A stretch of 64,000 bases of DNA from Styela clava (Eukaryota > Chordata > Ascidiacea > Stolidobranchia > Styelidae): contig NC_135250.1 of NCBI RefSeq assembly GCF_964204865.1, positions 1,178,001-1,242,000 on the forward strand. The letters are read 5' to 3'. Shown here piece by piece: positions 1 through 12,365 of the stretch; the first letter of the stretch is position 1; every line of letters begins with the position of its first letter. The notes under the pieces are model-generated. The model saw only the letters and a program-made list of their open reading frames with translations, did no database searches and was not told the origin of the DNA. The position numbers were made by a program, and so were the translations under genes.

Positions 1-1748
1 ACAAAAGTGGGCCACGAAAGAAGAAAGTTCGAGATCCATTTTACTATAATTTAGTACAGTATTCTAGTAACTAGTAGGCTATCGCCATTTGAACAACTGT
101 GAAATTGTAGTAAAAATACCGCGCGGACCAGGCAGCAGACAATGCGCCAGCTAATTCTGTTTGAACTCTCTCTCGTCCCCAAATAGCGTGACACAGCGTT
201 CTCGAATGACATAATTCCCATTAAACAAGCATTTTACGATGCATTAACAATGTTTGTTTTGTGTAACATACAGCATTCTTGTGGTTTTATGGCATCACAA
301 TGCAATATGATTTATGATCTCATAATGCCTTTAAAGTTGCCTATGACAAAAGAGTCTGCCCAGCACAAGATTAATTATTTATCTGTATTCTTTGGCTTGG
401 CCAACGATAAATTGATTCTATTTTATAAATCTTAAATAATTTTTATAGCGATGATACTAAAGCATTTTCTTTTTAAAAAAATGTGTGAATAAATCTGCAT
501 TTTGAAAAGATCATTCGAAATTTAGGGATTTTGTTTAAAATTACCCAGGTCGTAATAGAAACAAATCCTCTTCTGGGCGATGTTCCAAGTGTTTCGCCTA
601 ACGCTATTTCTATCGCAGTAATGTATTCATACGAGATCCAGAAGTTGGTTAACAGTTATCAAAATATAAAAAAAGATATAAATCTTATATTTGGACAAGC
701 TTACACGGTAGTAATTGCTTGCTACTCTTAGGAAAGGGTTCTTAAAAAAGAATGCAGAATGACAAAATAAAGAGTTCGTTTTTTTTTGCTAAATGCACTT
801 TAGGTATAGGCCGTAATTATTTAATTAAATTAATTAAATTCAGAATTTAATCAAATCAGAATTATTCCGAATTGCGGATGGGAAAATTAAAAAACAAAAA
901 ATAGCACAATTAGGAAGAATAAGGGGAAAAAATGGGGGCAGTTACGCGGAATAATCTCTAACACGCAGAAATACTATATATGTATAGATGGGCCCCAGTC
1001 CTGACCTATTATCGGTGAATATCATGGGATAAACAGCGAAAGTTAGTGAATAACGAAGCATTCTAGGCGTTTATTATGTTTCCTTGTTTTTATGGTCATG
1101 GAGTTTTATGGTTATGGATCTAAAAATCAAGAGACGACCTGACCAGACATATTTTTCACACAGGATTAAAAAAATATTAGAACATGCATATTGATGGGAT
1201 TTTGCCATTATAATATCGACTTATAATAACTAATTGGGAAACAAAAATACTGGAAATGAAAAGACATCTTCCTCGATTGAATTCACTTTAAGGATGAGGG
1301 GATATCGAGAAATCTCAACGTCCCCTCAGTCGAACTTAGTAAGGGAGGGAGAGAGAGAGAGAAAGGGGAGATGTCACCGACCTGAACCAATAAAATCTTT
1401 TAAATATGATTATAAAAAATAATTATAACATATGTATATATATATCAATGGGACTCGTTCTGGCCACTATCACCTAATAATAAGTAAAATGAGAGAAATA
1501 TCATGGGGTAAGAGAGAGGTCACGCGCCCGACCGAACATAACCTTTCAGAATGGCATCGTCATGTTCGCGTGGTAAAATATAACAAAAGGAAAACTAATA
1601 TTTGTTTTTCTCGGATTTCTGTCAAACGGCCTTGCGAGCCGTAATTTATCTTTGTAGTGTAACAATTTATTGAAATTTGATGCTGTTACTCAATAATATG
1701 ATGTACAGCGTGTTCATGTAGTCATGTAATAGATAAAAGAACTTCAAT
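1..1748. other. Intergenic DNA, no gene recognised
   Basis: Only short open frames without domain features are present here, and none has convincing splice context. There is a short GA-rich run near 1348-1366. Nothing else is recognisable before the inverted-repeat element at 1749. Confidence 0.5.
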
Positions 1749-1975
1749 GGGTACTCCTGTATTATGTGAACCAAGATGGCGGACACCGGAACGTAGTATG
1801 TGTACCACGTTAGGGTTAGGCCATAATTTCAGGTACAAATACTATGGGAGTCACTTGGCTAGTTCATAGAACTAAAATACGAAAAATTGGAATATATTTA
1901 TAGCCTGACCCTAACCTGGTACACATATTACGTTCCGGTGTTCGCCATCTTGATTCGTATACTACAGGAATTCCC
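1749..1975. mobile_element. Inverted-repeat MITE, copy 1
   Basis: The two ends are long inverted repeats. The left arm reads GGGTACTCC, then GTGAACCAAGATGGCGGACA, then CGGAACGTA; the right arm carries the complement (TACGTTCCGG, CGCCATCTTG, GGAATTCCC). The interior has TTAGGGTTAGG and, inverted, CCCTAACC. Seven further copies occur in the window. No coding capacity, so it is non-autonomous. It lies about 400 bp upstream of the phospholipase gene. Confidence 0.85.
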
Positions 1976-2345
1976 ATTTGATGTGTTTATTGTAACTAAT
2001 GTTGGGAATTTTAAGATAATTTAAATGGAGTCGACTAGATATCTTCGTACCGCAGGTGTAAATAATATCGTTTTCAAACCACTATATGTTCGTCACGTAT
2101 CCTGAAAGTAATAAATGAGGCAGCCATTAATGAACGGGAAAGTTTTGCCAGAAGGGTCGCCAGAGGAGGGGAGGCGCGAGTGAGGGTCGGACATCCCCCT
2201 CCCCCGATGTGAAATGTAAACAAAAAAGCGTTTTCTGTATCATATATAGCAATTCGTTTTTTTAGCTGACGCTTTCAGAAAACGCACTATGTGCGAACAC
2301 CAGAAAACAGCAAATACATTAATATCAAATTTCCATTTTTTTCTC

Positions 2346-2347
2346 AG
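2346..2347 (+). promoter_or_regulatory. Splice acceptor in the 5' leader of the phospholipase gene
   Basis: A pyrimidine tract (TTTCCATTTTTTTCTCAG) ends 41 bases before the ATG at 2389. It looks like a strong 3' splice site. It could close a 5'-UTR intron, or it could be a spliced-leader trans-splice site. Sequence alone cannot separate the two. Confidence 0.5.
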
Positions 2348-2388
2348 AAAATTTAATATTAATACCAGATAGCCATTAGATTTTAAAG

Positions 2389-5300
2389 ATGAAATACTTG
2401 ATTGTATCCGTATGCTTCTTTGTTGCTGTTGCAGAACTCGTCTTCGGGACTGGATCAGGTAAGAGCAGCTTTAGGAATGAAATTTAATCACTATGACTGG
2501 TTTTTAGAGCAGAGTTCCTTTATTTGGGGTTGGTGGACTTCTAGGGCTCATGGGTAGAAAAGCAGAAGTTTAATTGTACGAAAATGAGGAAAGGGGTTCC
2601 ATGGAAAAATTTCCAAAAGAACTTGAATATTAGTATAGTTATGTATAGCATATTTTGTGCTCCATGAGAAACCTGGGGGCTCTGCGAGCTATTCGTTTAC
2701 TTCTTAAAATACTGACTTGACTAATTTTGTCTAACTGTTCAAAGAAGCAATAATGGTATTCATTTTAAATTTGAATAATAACGGGTAACGCAGGCTCAGA
2801 ATAAAATAGATAGCGACATAATGTAAAAAAAAAATTTAAATTGACTAAATTAAGTTTAATTAATATTCAGTATATTGTGATATCACATTTGTAACTCTCA
2901 CAGGTGCTAAAGAATTATGGCAAAAGCAAATGCAAACGTTGGACGAATTAATCGCGAATAACAAAGTAAGTTTTAATGCATGTTGTCATTTTATTGTCGG
3001 AGTGAAACACTCCTCGTCAATAGCGACTGAGAAAATGAAACAAAACGTAATCTATTTCCCAATGGCAATTATACGTGAGCTAAGCTTGTATGGTCCGCGG
3101 TCTGCTACAGACAATTCATTGCGAATTAGTTTCTGTTCAAGCAGTCGCTGCTAGACAAGAATCTACTATATCATCTTTATATATTATCTATAATATTTCC
3201 GGATCGCCACCATCCACCCTAGTTCATTACACTTTGGGTGAGGTGAAGGGCAAGAATTACAACTAAATAGTTTTACCTTCAATTCCAGCAAATCAAACGC
3301 AGAAAGGTATAAGTTGTTTTCATGACAATGTGCAATAAATTAAAATGGTGTTGTTCTGCTAGGTTGTGTACTTATTTTATATCTGGCTTTTTAGAATGAG
3401 ATAGAATTTATATATTTATCCCGGCAGAGAGGAAAGCCGATAACACGACAAGCCGATAATACTTGCCAGGTATTTGTTTTCGACAGCATATATTTGGATG
3501 ATATCTGGCTATTTCGAATAGCACCAAGTACTGATTCACGATTCAGTGTATTGTATTGCACACACGACGCTCGACGAACATAGAAATTTCTGGCCAACTT
3601 AAGGATGACCTTTTATCCTAACTGATAGATAGTTGTCACATATTACAACAGGCGTTGTTTTTTCTTCCAAAAAGGTGTATTTTCAAATACCAGAAATCGC
3701 TTGTACTGGGCCTTGTTCGAAGGGATGAAAAAAAATCTAAAAATAAATAAATGGCCTAATCAAGCGTTGTTAAGCGTTCTGTCTTGGTATTATGAAAACG
3801 ACCAGGTTTTACTTTGCTTTTATTACAGATTGAAGCACGGGATTCACCGAACACTAGAAAAATTGGTTTACCGTTTTTTGACATTGCTTTTGAAGATGAA
3901 ATTCCGGTCGATAAAACAGGTACGTGATGTTAGGCGTTGTCTAAAGATAGCAGTGGAGGTGCCCGGAACTATCGTCTTAGGCCGCTTGACCGCAATGATA
4001 AAAATTAAATATATTCAATATCACATTCTGCAGAATATGGCCCTGGTATATACCGAATCTTTGTCGCATGAATTCCCTCAAATTTTGGATCAGAAACTAT
4101 ACCAAGTACAGGGTCTATATCTGGTACGTTCTTAAATACCAGTGATCCTCTAGGACCAGCATTGGTAATAATATATATGTATTCAAATTCGCTCGTGGGT
4201 AGAAACATAGGCGGCCCTAATTTCCCTGGAATAAACAAGACTGACCTACAGACCTGCAACTTACCAACTTACGTTTACTTTTCACAGTCCACACACTTCG
4301 GCCACAGGACATCGACATAGTTGGAGCGATGGGCGATTCGATTACGGTAAGCCTGGTTTATATTTACTTTTATACATATTCCTATACACCGTGTTATGTC
4401 TTTCAATCTGAACAAGACAATTTGCAAGCGTTAGTGGTATTTACATACTTACCCCGGAGAGAGGAAAGTCGATAAAGTGGCTTACAAAGTTTGAGAACCA
4501 CTGGTCTATCAAGTAATTAAAAAGTTCGCGATCATGATGTACCGGTAATTAGTAAACCCCATAAATCCATACGAATAATCTCATACTGTAATCGGAGTAA
4601 TGATCCGCAAAACATAAAAATGCGCCATGGCAATTATTTTCCAAGGAAATTATTCCGAAGCAAGAATAAAATGAGATTTGTATATTGAGCTGAAGAGCCA
4701 ACAAATATACCGTTGCCCTAACTCAGAAATAAAGGAGAATTATATCTGAATAAGTTGAATGAACGAACAACTACTCAAATGTCATGAGCTACAGAGAATA
4801 TGGTCAAATATAGCGTCAAATTGCGTGTTGGTTACTACTGAGAGACGCGTATCACGATGTGCCAATGATCTCCTAAAAAAGGAAAAACTTTCCAATACTA
4901 CCATTATTTTCACATTTCCAGGCAGCCAACGGTGCAGGGGCGGACACCGTCGCAGGATTGGCGATTGAATGGGTCGGGATATGTTACAGCATTGGAGGGG
5001 ACGACTCACTGGAGCAGTCGATCACTTTGCCAAGTAAGAATTTTAAAAATGTAAAGTTTTGAAAGTGAAGGTATCCACTGAGACACTAACGATAAAGAAT
5101 TTAATAAAATTGCAAAGGTAATTAATTTATCGATGCCATATATTGTTTTGGCCTTCACAGATGTATTGAATGAAACAAAAACAACAAACCTGGTTAAGAT
5201 ATATTGAGAACTGACTTCATAACAAAATCGAAATTGTAAAAGGACTTCATGCGCGCCCTCTATATTTGTTATATACAAGTTCTCAAAGTAAGACCCCAAA

Positions 5301-8300
5301 CTCTTAAACAGTGTGCTGTTCCAAAGATTTTCACAAAAACGCAAAAGTCGGTTCGCAAGCCTTGTCCGAATGACAGATATTGAGTTATATGCGTAGGTCA
5401 TATTTTCTGCCCCACCTCATCTCATAGCAATTCATGGCCATCGCATCGTCGATTTATATTAGGTATGAAGTTGCTTGATCATTCGTTTGAAGCGAACATA
5501 AAGAACTAAATCTATTGGTCAGTTTGCTAAATTCTTGGGGTTATCCTTGTAGTGGTGATTAGAGTTGGTATTATTTAAGGGCACACCTCCATATGGCATT
5601 CGGTACAATTCTTTGGCGGTAATTTCTTGGCCGTATATTTCATTATTGCTCACTTATTCAGATATATTGAAAAAATTCAATCCAAGACTCGACGGCTATT
5701 CTGTAGGCAACGGACCTTTGGTAAGAAAGTATCCGTATGGATTCAACGTCGCTATTCCTGGAGCAAGAGCGGAGTAAGTATACTTTTATGGCATATATAT
5801 AACGAGCAAACAAGAGCAACAATCTTAACCCAGACACTGAACTGGTCCTCAAATTCGTTAGACGCAACATTCTATGAAAACTGAGTGCAAGTAACCGTGG
5901 CGCGTGGGACAATATTTGTCTATTATCGTAGTTAACCTAAAAACAATACAGGACTCATTCCCATAAAATGAATAAACTTAACACAGTTACTGGGGCACGT
6001 ATGCATCGTCGCGTACGAGAAAGGGAACCATAGGCATAGCTGGAGGGCGGGAGTTTGAGGATAGGAACACCCCTTTGAAATGTAAAAAACAGCCTTTTGC
6101 TGTATCATACATTGCAATATTTCGTCAAGACACTTGAAAAACCACATTTCCGGCCGCCGGCTGTTACGGTCTGACCTGACAATAAAAATTCTAGACTCGT
6201 AACCATAAACCACCGTAACCACCGTAACCGAAACATAAGAACACACAATGCTATACACCCACTGATTCCAATCGATACCGTCCTATACACAGATAGGAAC
6301 GAATGCAATGAAACAAATTGCCGCACGGCTATCACCATTGATTACAATATAAACAAAGTCGCAATAATGAGATGTAAACAAAACAGCGCCGAGTGCAATT
6401 AAAACCAGAGATTACGGCATCTCTCTCGGACCATTACAAATTTATAACGTTACATTCTGTTGTGATATGACCTCACATGCTGTAATATGACGTCATTTCT
6501 TTTTCAGCGACATGTTGGGACAAGCAGAAGTTCTGATAGATCTACTCAAGACAGATAACGTGAGTTTTTTTCATCATATTACTTGACTCTGCATAAATCT
6601 TGGATCATTCGTACAAAGCTCCCGCCAAACAAAAACCAACAAAAAGTATATTTAAACATAAATGCCTTAACTTACTCAATATCCAACAGATTTACTCAAG
6701 CACTAACTCATATTGTGCGCATAAAGCGTTATTTAATTTCCAATTGCATATACTGAAGCCTTATACATATATGGTAGTGTTTTTAGCGCGAACTCACACA
6801 GTTTGTTGTTCCAACAGAGATCAAATTACCACGATGACTGGAAGATGATCACTTTATTCATCGGTGGGAATGACCTCTGTGCAATTGGACGTGACCCGGA
6901 AGGGACGACCCCGGAAGTTTACGTTGCGGAGATCAAGAAAGCGTTGGACCTGCTGCATTCAGAGGTAAGAACTAGAGTCTCTCAAATCCGAGAGTTTTTA
7001 TAATTAAATGGATATTGTTTAAATATAATTAAATAGTTTAATGCATGCGTATGCAACAGGCGGCCTGCGGGCCACAACTCGACCGGCCAAAGCATTTAGT
7101 GTGGCCCTAAATGAAATCCTAATCCGACAGTTTATTTTTTCACGTGGACAAAAATGCAATATGATAGTTGTTATTTTCGCTGCGTTAAATCTTTCGCCGT
7201 TTTATCCGGTGCATTTGTTACTGTAAGGCTGAGCAATAGTGGCATTTTATTATCCTTGCTTTCCCGCTAAATTTTTCGTATGGCACGGCTAAATGTCTCA
7301 GGTTGGGTATATGGCCCCATATATGTCTAATATATTTGTTTCACATTTTTAATTGGCATATTCGAAGATCCCTAAAACAATCATAAAATCAAATATAGAA
7401 ACTATTGCACAGAGGTTCCTATATCCTCTGGAATGTTTCATTAGGGTTACGCCCCACCGAAAAGGTTGTAAGCCACTCGACTAGCAGAGTCCTAGTTGAA
7501 CTTTTGTTTTTCTTTGCTTATATGGGAATCTGCGTCTAATTTTTTTTAATCGCGGGGGTACGGAAAAGTAACTGAAATTTGAAGGAAGTTTTACGGAAAA
7601 CCGCATGCAAACTTCAAAATTGCACTTCGATTCAATTAAAAAACCCAGTATTTCGCAGATCAAATATTTTTTGCCGTTTTGTTTCAGGTGATACAAAAGG
7701 CAACCTTTACATTTAATTAGCATGTATTCTCTAAAATAGACAGTTTTGTTGCTTTTGTCGAACCAAACTCTCCCATTTTATGTTTTACAGGTGGTATAAA
7801 ATACTAGAAATATCATATTTTTGCAATTTTTATTCACTAATCTTTTTTAACAGGTACCTCGCATGTTTGTGAACCTCGTCGACATATTAGACATCTACCT
7901 GCTACCGTACGTTGGATATGGCTACGGGAGCACACCTCAATGTCGGGCGTTGCAAAGTAGTTTCTGTGGTTATGTCGTCGATACCATGAACGATACCGTA
8001 CAAAAGGATTATTTGAGGGGTATTAACAGACAATATCAAGTGAGTATATATATGTATTACTGATATTGAGAAATGTTGAAGGCCCTAGTGAACATATTGG
8101 CATTCGAGCATTGCTCTGTGGTATATTTATTGAGTAGTAAACACTAGTTATTTACCATTTCAGATGCAACTTCAAGCACTGATCGATTCTGGGATCTACG
8201 ACACCAGAGATGACTTCACTGTTATTGTTCAGCCTTTCCTGAGAGACGCCGTTCTACCTTATACGGAGGTGGGTTCATATAATCACGGTAAAAACCTTGT

Positions 8301-10861
8301 GCTATTCCCTTAATCAGCTTTCCTTCGCCAATCTAATTTAAATTTCCGTGTACTTAGAAATGACAGGAAGTTTTTTTTTATTTTCTCTTAGTTCTATGTT
8401 TTGCCTGTTTCATTTTATTAAAAAAGAAAGAGTTTTGATCCGTATTGTTTAATGACTTCAGAAACCGACATTTTCAACAAATTCGATGCCTTCAGCAGAG
8501 CTATGGATCCGCAGTTTGGCAAATTTTCACTGATGTCGAATTTCGGGATAATCGGAGTCAAATTTTTTTGATCCGGATTCGACAGTCGGAGCCGTTTTTG
8601 AATCTATAGCCCTTATTCTTAGGCCTTACCTAACCGGTACTAATGTAAGCCATTCGTGCATTGCTCTTTTGCTTTGAATATGTATTTCATTATTACAGTA
8701 CGGTGAAGTTGACGCGACTTACTTTGCGCCAGACTGCTTTCATTTCAGCGATATCGGACATGCTATGGGAGCCATCAATCTATGGAATAACATGGTAAGT
8801 GAGAGGTTACGAGTCTTGGCAATAATACCAAGGTTTCCATTCGACAGTTTGGAATCGAAAATTGAAGTAAAATTTTTCCGATCAAGAAATTAGTAACCGA
8901 GTCAAATTTGGCTGTTACCCGAAGTCGGAAGCTGGTGTTGGAGTTAAATTCCGTTTTACCTTTTATCCAAATTCGAAAACAAATTTGAGCCGACAAAGTC
9001 AAATTTGATTTTTAATCGTATTTGAAATATGTAGTAGTTGGATCCGGAGTCTTATTTGGAATCGGGTTCCACCTTGATTTTGACTCTAAGTTCAAGTGCA
9101 GTTTCTTTTATACCCCGAGTACTTATTCGGGGTCGGAGTCAATAATTGTCCATCCGGATTCCCTGATTCCATAGTCGAGTATCGAATGAATCGAGAATCG
9201 GATAGACAATAGACAATAAGTTTATTTCGTCGTGCAAGAAATCACAACACAAATTCGAAATGGGAAAGTAATTATGCGTTACAGTAACGGATTTCATTGC
9301 AATTGACTGAAAGTCGCGAAGAACCAGAGATGGTCATCATAAGTCTGCGACACCAAGATTAAAAACGAGTTAATAAAAATTGAAATGAATGAAAGCAATA
9401 AGCACAAAGAGAAACTTATTCAAAAATTAACCAACAAGATAGATATGAATCATCATATATGATTTGGAAGAGAATGTAAAAATAAAAGTCGGGGAAAATG
9501 CAGGATCCAGATTTTATTTCAAAAGCGCTCTCCTCAAAAAGTCTAACATTTATGTTTATTTCAGCTTGAACCCGTAGGTCAGAAAACTACAGTTTGGAGC
9601 ATCACTGATTTGAAAGTTCCTACAAAGGTAAATGTTGCTAATGTTTTCATTTGTGCTTTATTGTTCAACAGTTCTTGAGTTAGAAGGGAATACAGTAATA
9701 CGGGATTCTTTATTATAAAACCTTGAATACTTTTGTAAACCTTGATTGCGCGCACTCCATTAGACGAGTACAATTTAAAAAAAATGATGTAACTACTATT
9801 AGAAACGCTGTTTTAGCAGCCACTGACTAATGGCAATGTTTTGCGGGAATTTTTGTCGCTTCTCACATTTTAATTCACGAAGTATCCGACTTCCAATCTT
9901 TCTTTATATGACATTACTTTCTTTGTATATTTCGAAATTTTCCATACCAACCACGCTATGCATTTAAATTAATTGAAAAACGCGAGCTTTGCACGGAATA
10001 AACTTTTTTCTCCGTACATAAACTTTTGTTATTTTTTTGTTATATTTCAGGAGCACCCGTATATCTTCACATATAAGAACAGTGGACCGGCAATACCGAC
10101 AACAACTAAAGCGCCCGAAGTAAACGCAACCTCTGTGCCGGTGTGGGTCATAGTACTTGCTGCGATATTGTTGGTAGTCTTAGCAGGTATGTGAATATTG
10201 CTCTTGCTTAAACGATCAAATCGGTTGTCCGTATGTAGGTTTTTTTTTAAATAAGTTTTTTTCGTCTGTTTTGTTTAAAATGGCTGTGTTATTTGATTTT
10301 TTTTGTCTTAGATAGAATAAAATTAAAACAAGAAAATTGAATAGACTGTGTTATTTGACTTTTTTGAGTTAGATAGATTAAAATTAAAACAAGAAAATTG
10401 AATAAAAACTTGCCAATTACTTCTTATTCGCAAAAAAAACTTCCAAATGCCACAAATATCGATGACCCCGCCTCCCTAGGCTGTAGCGCTATGCGTCCAC
10501 AAGCGTGGTTGTCTGTCTCAATGTATGACAGCTTAATAGCCCTCTCAATTGCCCCGTTCACGTCGTTCATTTCGGACAACATCTTGTAAAGCAGACCCGA
10601 ATATTTGAGAAGTTGGTATTTTGTAAGAATGCTTAAATTTCAATATAGGCCGAAGAGCCTGCTTATGAAAGTGCGTGTCAAGCCTTATCAAACCAAGCAA
10701 ACCTAATTTATACTGAAACAATTTGTGTGAACTACATTTCAGGCGAAGCATTTATGCTGGTCTACCTCTTGAGAAAGAAGTCTTCGAAAGGAGAAAAAAG
10801 TCAGACTATGTCCGAAAAGGGAGGACATGTCAACGAAGGAGCATACGTTGAAAAAATGTAA
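2389..10861 (+). CDS. PLB1: Phospholipase B1-like lipase, single SGNH/GDSL domain, membrane anchored
   Basis: Exons: 2389-2458, 2904-2965, 3829-3919, 4288-4346, 4922-5033, 5662-5773, 6508-6559, 6818-6964, 7854-8039, 8164-8268, 8699-8794, 9565-9627, 10051-10186, 10743-10861. All junctions are GT-AG and stay in frame, giving 469 residues. Residues 1-20 form a signal peptide. The GDS block (about 90-92, nucleophile Ser92), an AANGAG block, the GGND block (202-205) and DCFH (344-347, acid and base of the triad) are the SGNH catalytic signatures. The segments around [20 protein letters not shown] and [13 protein letters not shown] match PLB1 closely. By family, it removes both acyl chains from glycerophospholipids at an extracellular surface. 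After a Thr-rich stalk, residues about 414-431 form a transmembrane helix with a short basic cytoplasmic tail. Vertebrate PLB1 has four tandem lipase units; this gene has one. Confidence 0.93.
3289..3306 (+). other. Possible 18-bp micro-exon of the phospholipase gene
   Basis: CAAATCAAACGCAGAAAG is preceded by TTTTACCTTCAATTCCAG and followed by GTATAAG. It would insert six residues (QIKRRK) in frame between exons 2 and 3, whose junction is phase 0. The reading frame is intact with or without it, so only transcript data can decide. Confidence 0.3.
5116..5270. repeat. Dispersed repeat, copy A
   Basis: A stretch containing ATATTGTTTTGGCCTTCACA, CAACAAACCTGGTTAAGATA, TATTGAGAAC and CTTCATAACA recurs near 62000-62160 and in shorter form near 62918-63040. 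It sits in intron 5 of the phospholipase gene. No coding content or terminal repeats were recognised. Confidence 0.7.
8560..9190. repeat. Low-complexity GTCGGAGTC / TCGGAGTCAAATT-rich intron sequence
   Basis: Imperfect short repeats of GGAGTC, GTCGGA and TCAAATTT fill much of intron 11 of the phospholipase gene. Similar wording recurs near 42030-42180. This is a degenerate simple-repeat family; no gene is seen in it. Confidence 0.5.
10283..10403. repeat. Two-copy tandem repeat of about 60 bp
   Basis: The unit TGTGTTATTTGA...TTAGATAGA(A/T)TAAAATTAAAACAAGAAAATTGAAT occurs twice back to back with a few mismatches, in the last intron of the phospholipase gene. Confidence 0.75.
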
Positions 10862-11012
10862 AATTACAAAACTCTGACCGGGTACTGATAGAGAGGACGT
10901 TTAAATCATTATATGCAAAAAAAAACGTGAATCTCACACGCATTTCACTGTAATTGTCAGTTGTATAATTGATCGAGGCTATTGCAAATAATGACACCGC
11001 GTCTTCTTCAGA

Positions 11013-11018
11013 CAATAA
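11013..11018 (+). terminator. Poly(A) signal of the phospholipase gene
   Basis: AATAAA lies 152 bases after the TAA stop codon and is the first canonical hexamer downstream of it. Use is inferred. Confidence 0.55.
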
Positions 11019-12365
11019 ATAATTTTCTTTTCAAGAATTCAGTTTTGGGGAATCAAATACATCATAGCTGTTTTTCCAATTGCTTTGATCCAAATTGTTC
11101 CCGACAATCGTAAAAACTGACACATTTTCAATATCCGCATCACCTTCCCCTCTCCAATCATTACATTTACCACTCAGTAATAAATCACGTATATACGATT
11201 TTGTTCATGTACTTTTCAATAAAATAAAAGCAAATGTGCAAGATTTTGATTGGATGAAATTGGAATGCGATAACAAGCACCAAGGCTATAAATTATATTA
11301 TTTAGGAATTAGGGCACCGCTATCCGGGCAAAGGTTTAGCCGGAGTAAGAGCAGTACTTCCAAATTACTCATATTTTATCTCAAGTTGGGAGTAGGACTT
11401 GAAATTTTTGTAATCTTGAAATTTGGAGATGCACTCGGAATGCGGACGATTTTGGGTCTCTAACTTGTATTATATTGACTCATATCTGTATTTACAGTGC
11501 TCAAAATCAAACTCGAATTAGCTATTGTACTTTAAATTTGTACTTTTCGTAGTTTGGAAAGTTACCCGGACCATAATACTTCACAGCTTTTCATCTTAGG
11601 GGGATATTTCAAAATTTAGGAGGTGATAGATATTTTGCTATTAGGGGTGAAACTATAGGTTAGTTATAGAAATGTGTTATGTATGCGCTTACGTATGCGC
11701 CACTTTCTGGACGCTCAATTACAATTATATTCAAATTAGGAGTTGATGTCACACCTCAAAATTAGATGAAGGGGGGATTTGTAGTTTCAAGGGATTTTAG
11801 TTTTAGGTCATCCTTCTATAGGTGGAGTAATCACTGACACGGACTTTCTAAAAGCTAGTGTTTAGGTTGTCGGGTTTGAATTCTGATTCAAATTTTGGTC
11901 TACTTGGAATTACGTCACATCGCAACTAGAATTTTACCTAGTAGGGAGAGAAAGTTCAAAAAACGTATCAAACCACCAAAAACACGTTAACACCTGCAAA
12001 ATCGTTGGACGTTTAAAAACTGTCTAACTCTAAAACCACCAAAAAACACGCTGACGATTTTCAGAATGACTCGGCGTTGGGACAAATGAAACATTTTACC
12101 GACAAGTCCGCTCCGCAAACTATATATTTATATTTCGATATTTCTTGAAAATTAAATTCAAAGAGATTATAGTTTTGAAGTTTTTTTTATGGAGAAAGGT
12201 TTATATGTTGCTTAAAATTCACAATTTGATAAAAAAAACATTATTCCATTTATATTGACAGAAAAGCCGATTTTAATTCGAGTTGTAGCTGTGATAACTA
12301 GTCATTACGGCTTTTTATAGAAAAGTGATATAAAATGGGTATCTAAAAACCTTTAGATAATAAAA
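11019..12365. other. Intergenic DNA between convergent genes
   Basis: The phospholipase gene ends from the left and the LDLa gene ends from the right. An open frame of 122 codons at 11095-11463 has no recognisable domain, and I do not call it a gene. On the minus strand an ATTAAA at about 12271 could serve as poly(A) signal for the LDLa gene. Confidence 0.45.

Noticed and set aside
3701-4135. 144-codon plus-strand open frame
   Set aside because: It crosses the real phospholipase exon 3 (3829-3919) in a different frame and runs through both splice sites.
7061-7120. A hAT-like element starting CAGGCGGCCTGCGGGCCACA
   Set aside because: Resembles one terminus, but no opposite end or target duplication was found.
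11095-11463. 122-codon plus-strand open frame
   Set aside because: No recognisable features; lies in the 3' flank of the phospholipase gene.
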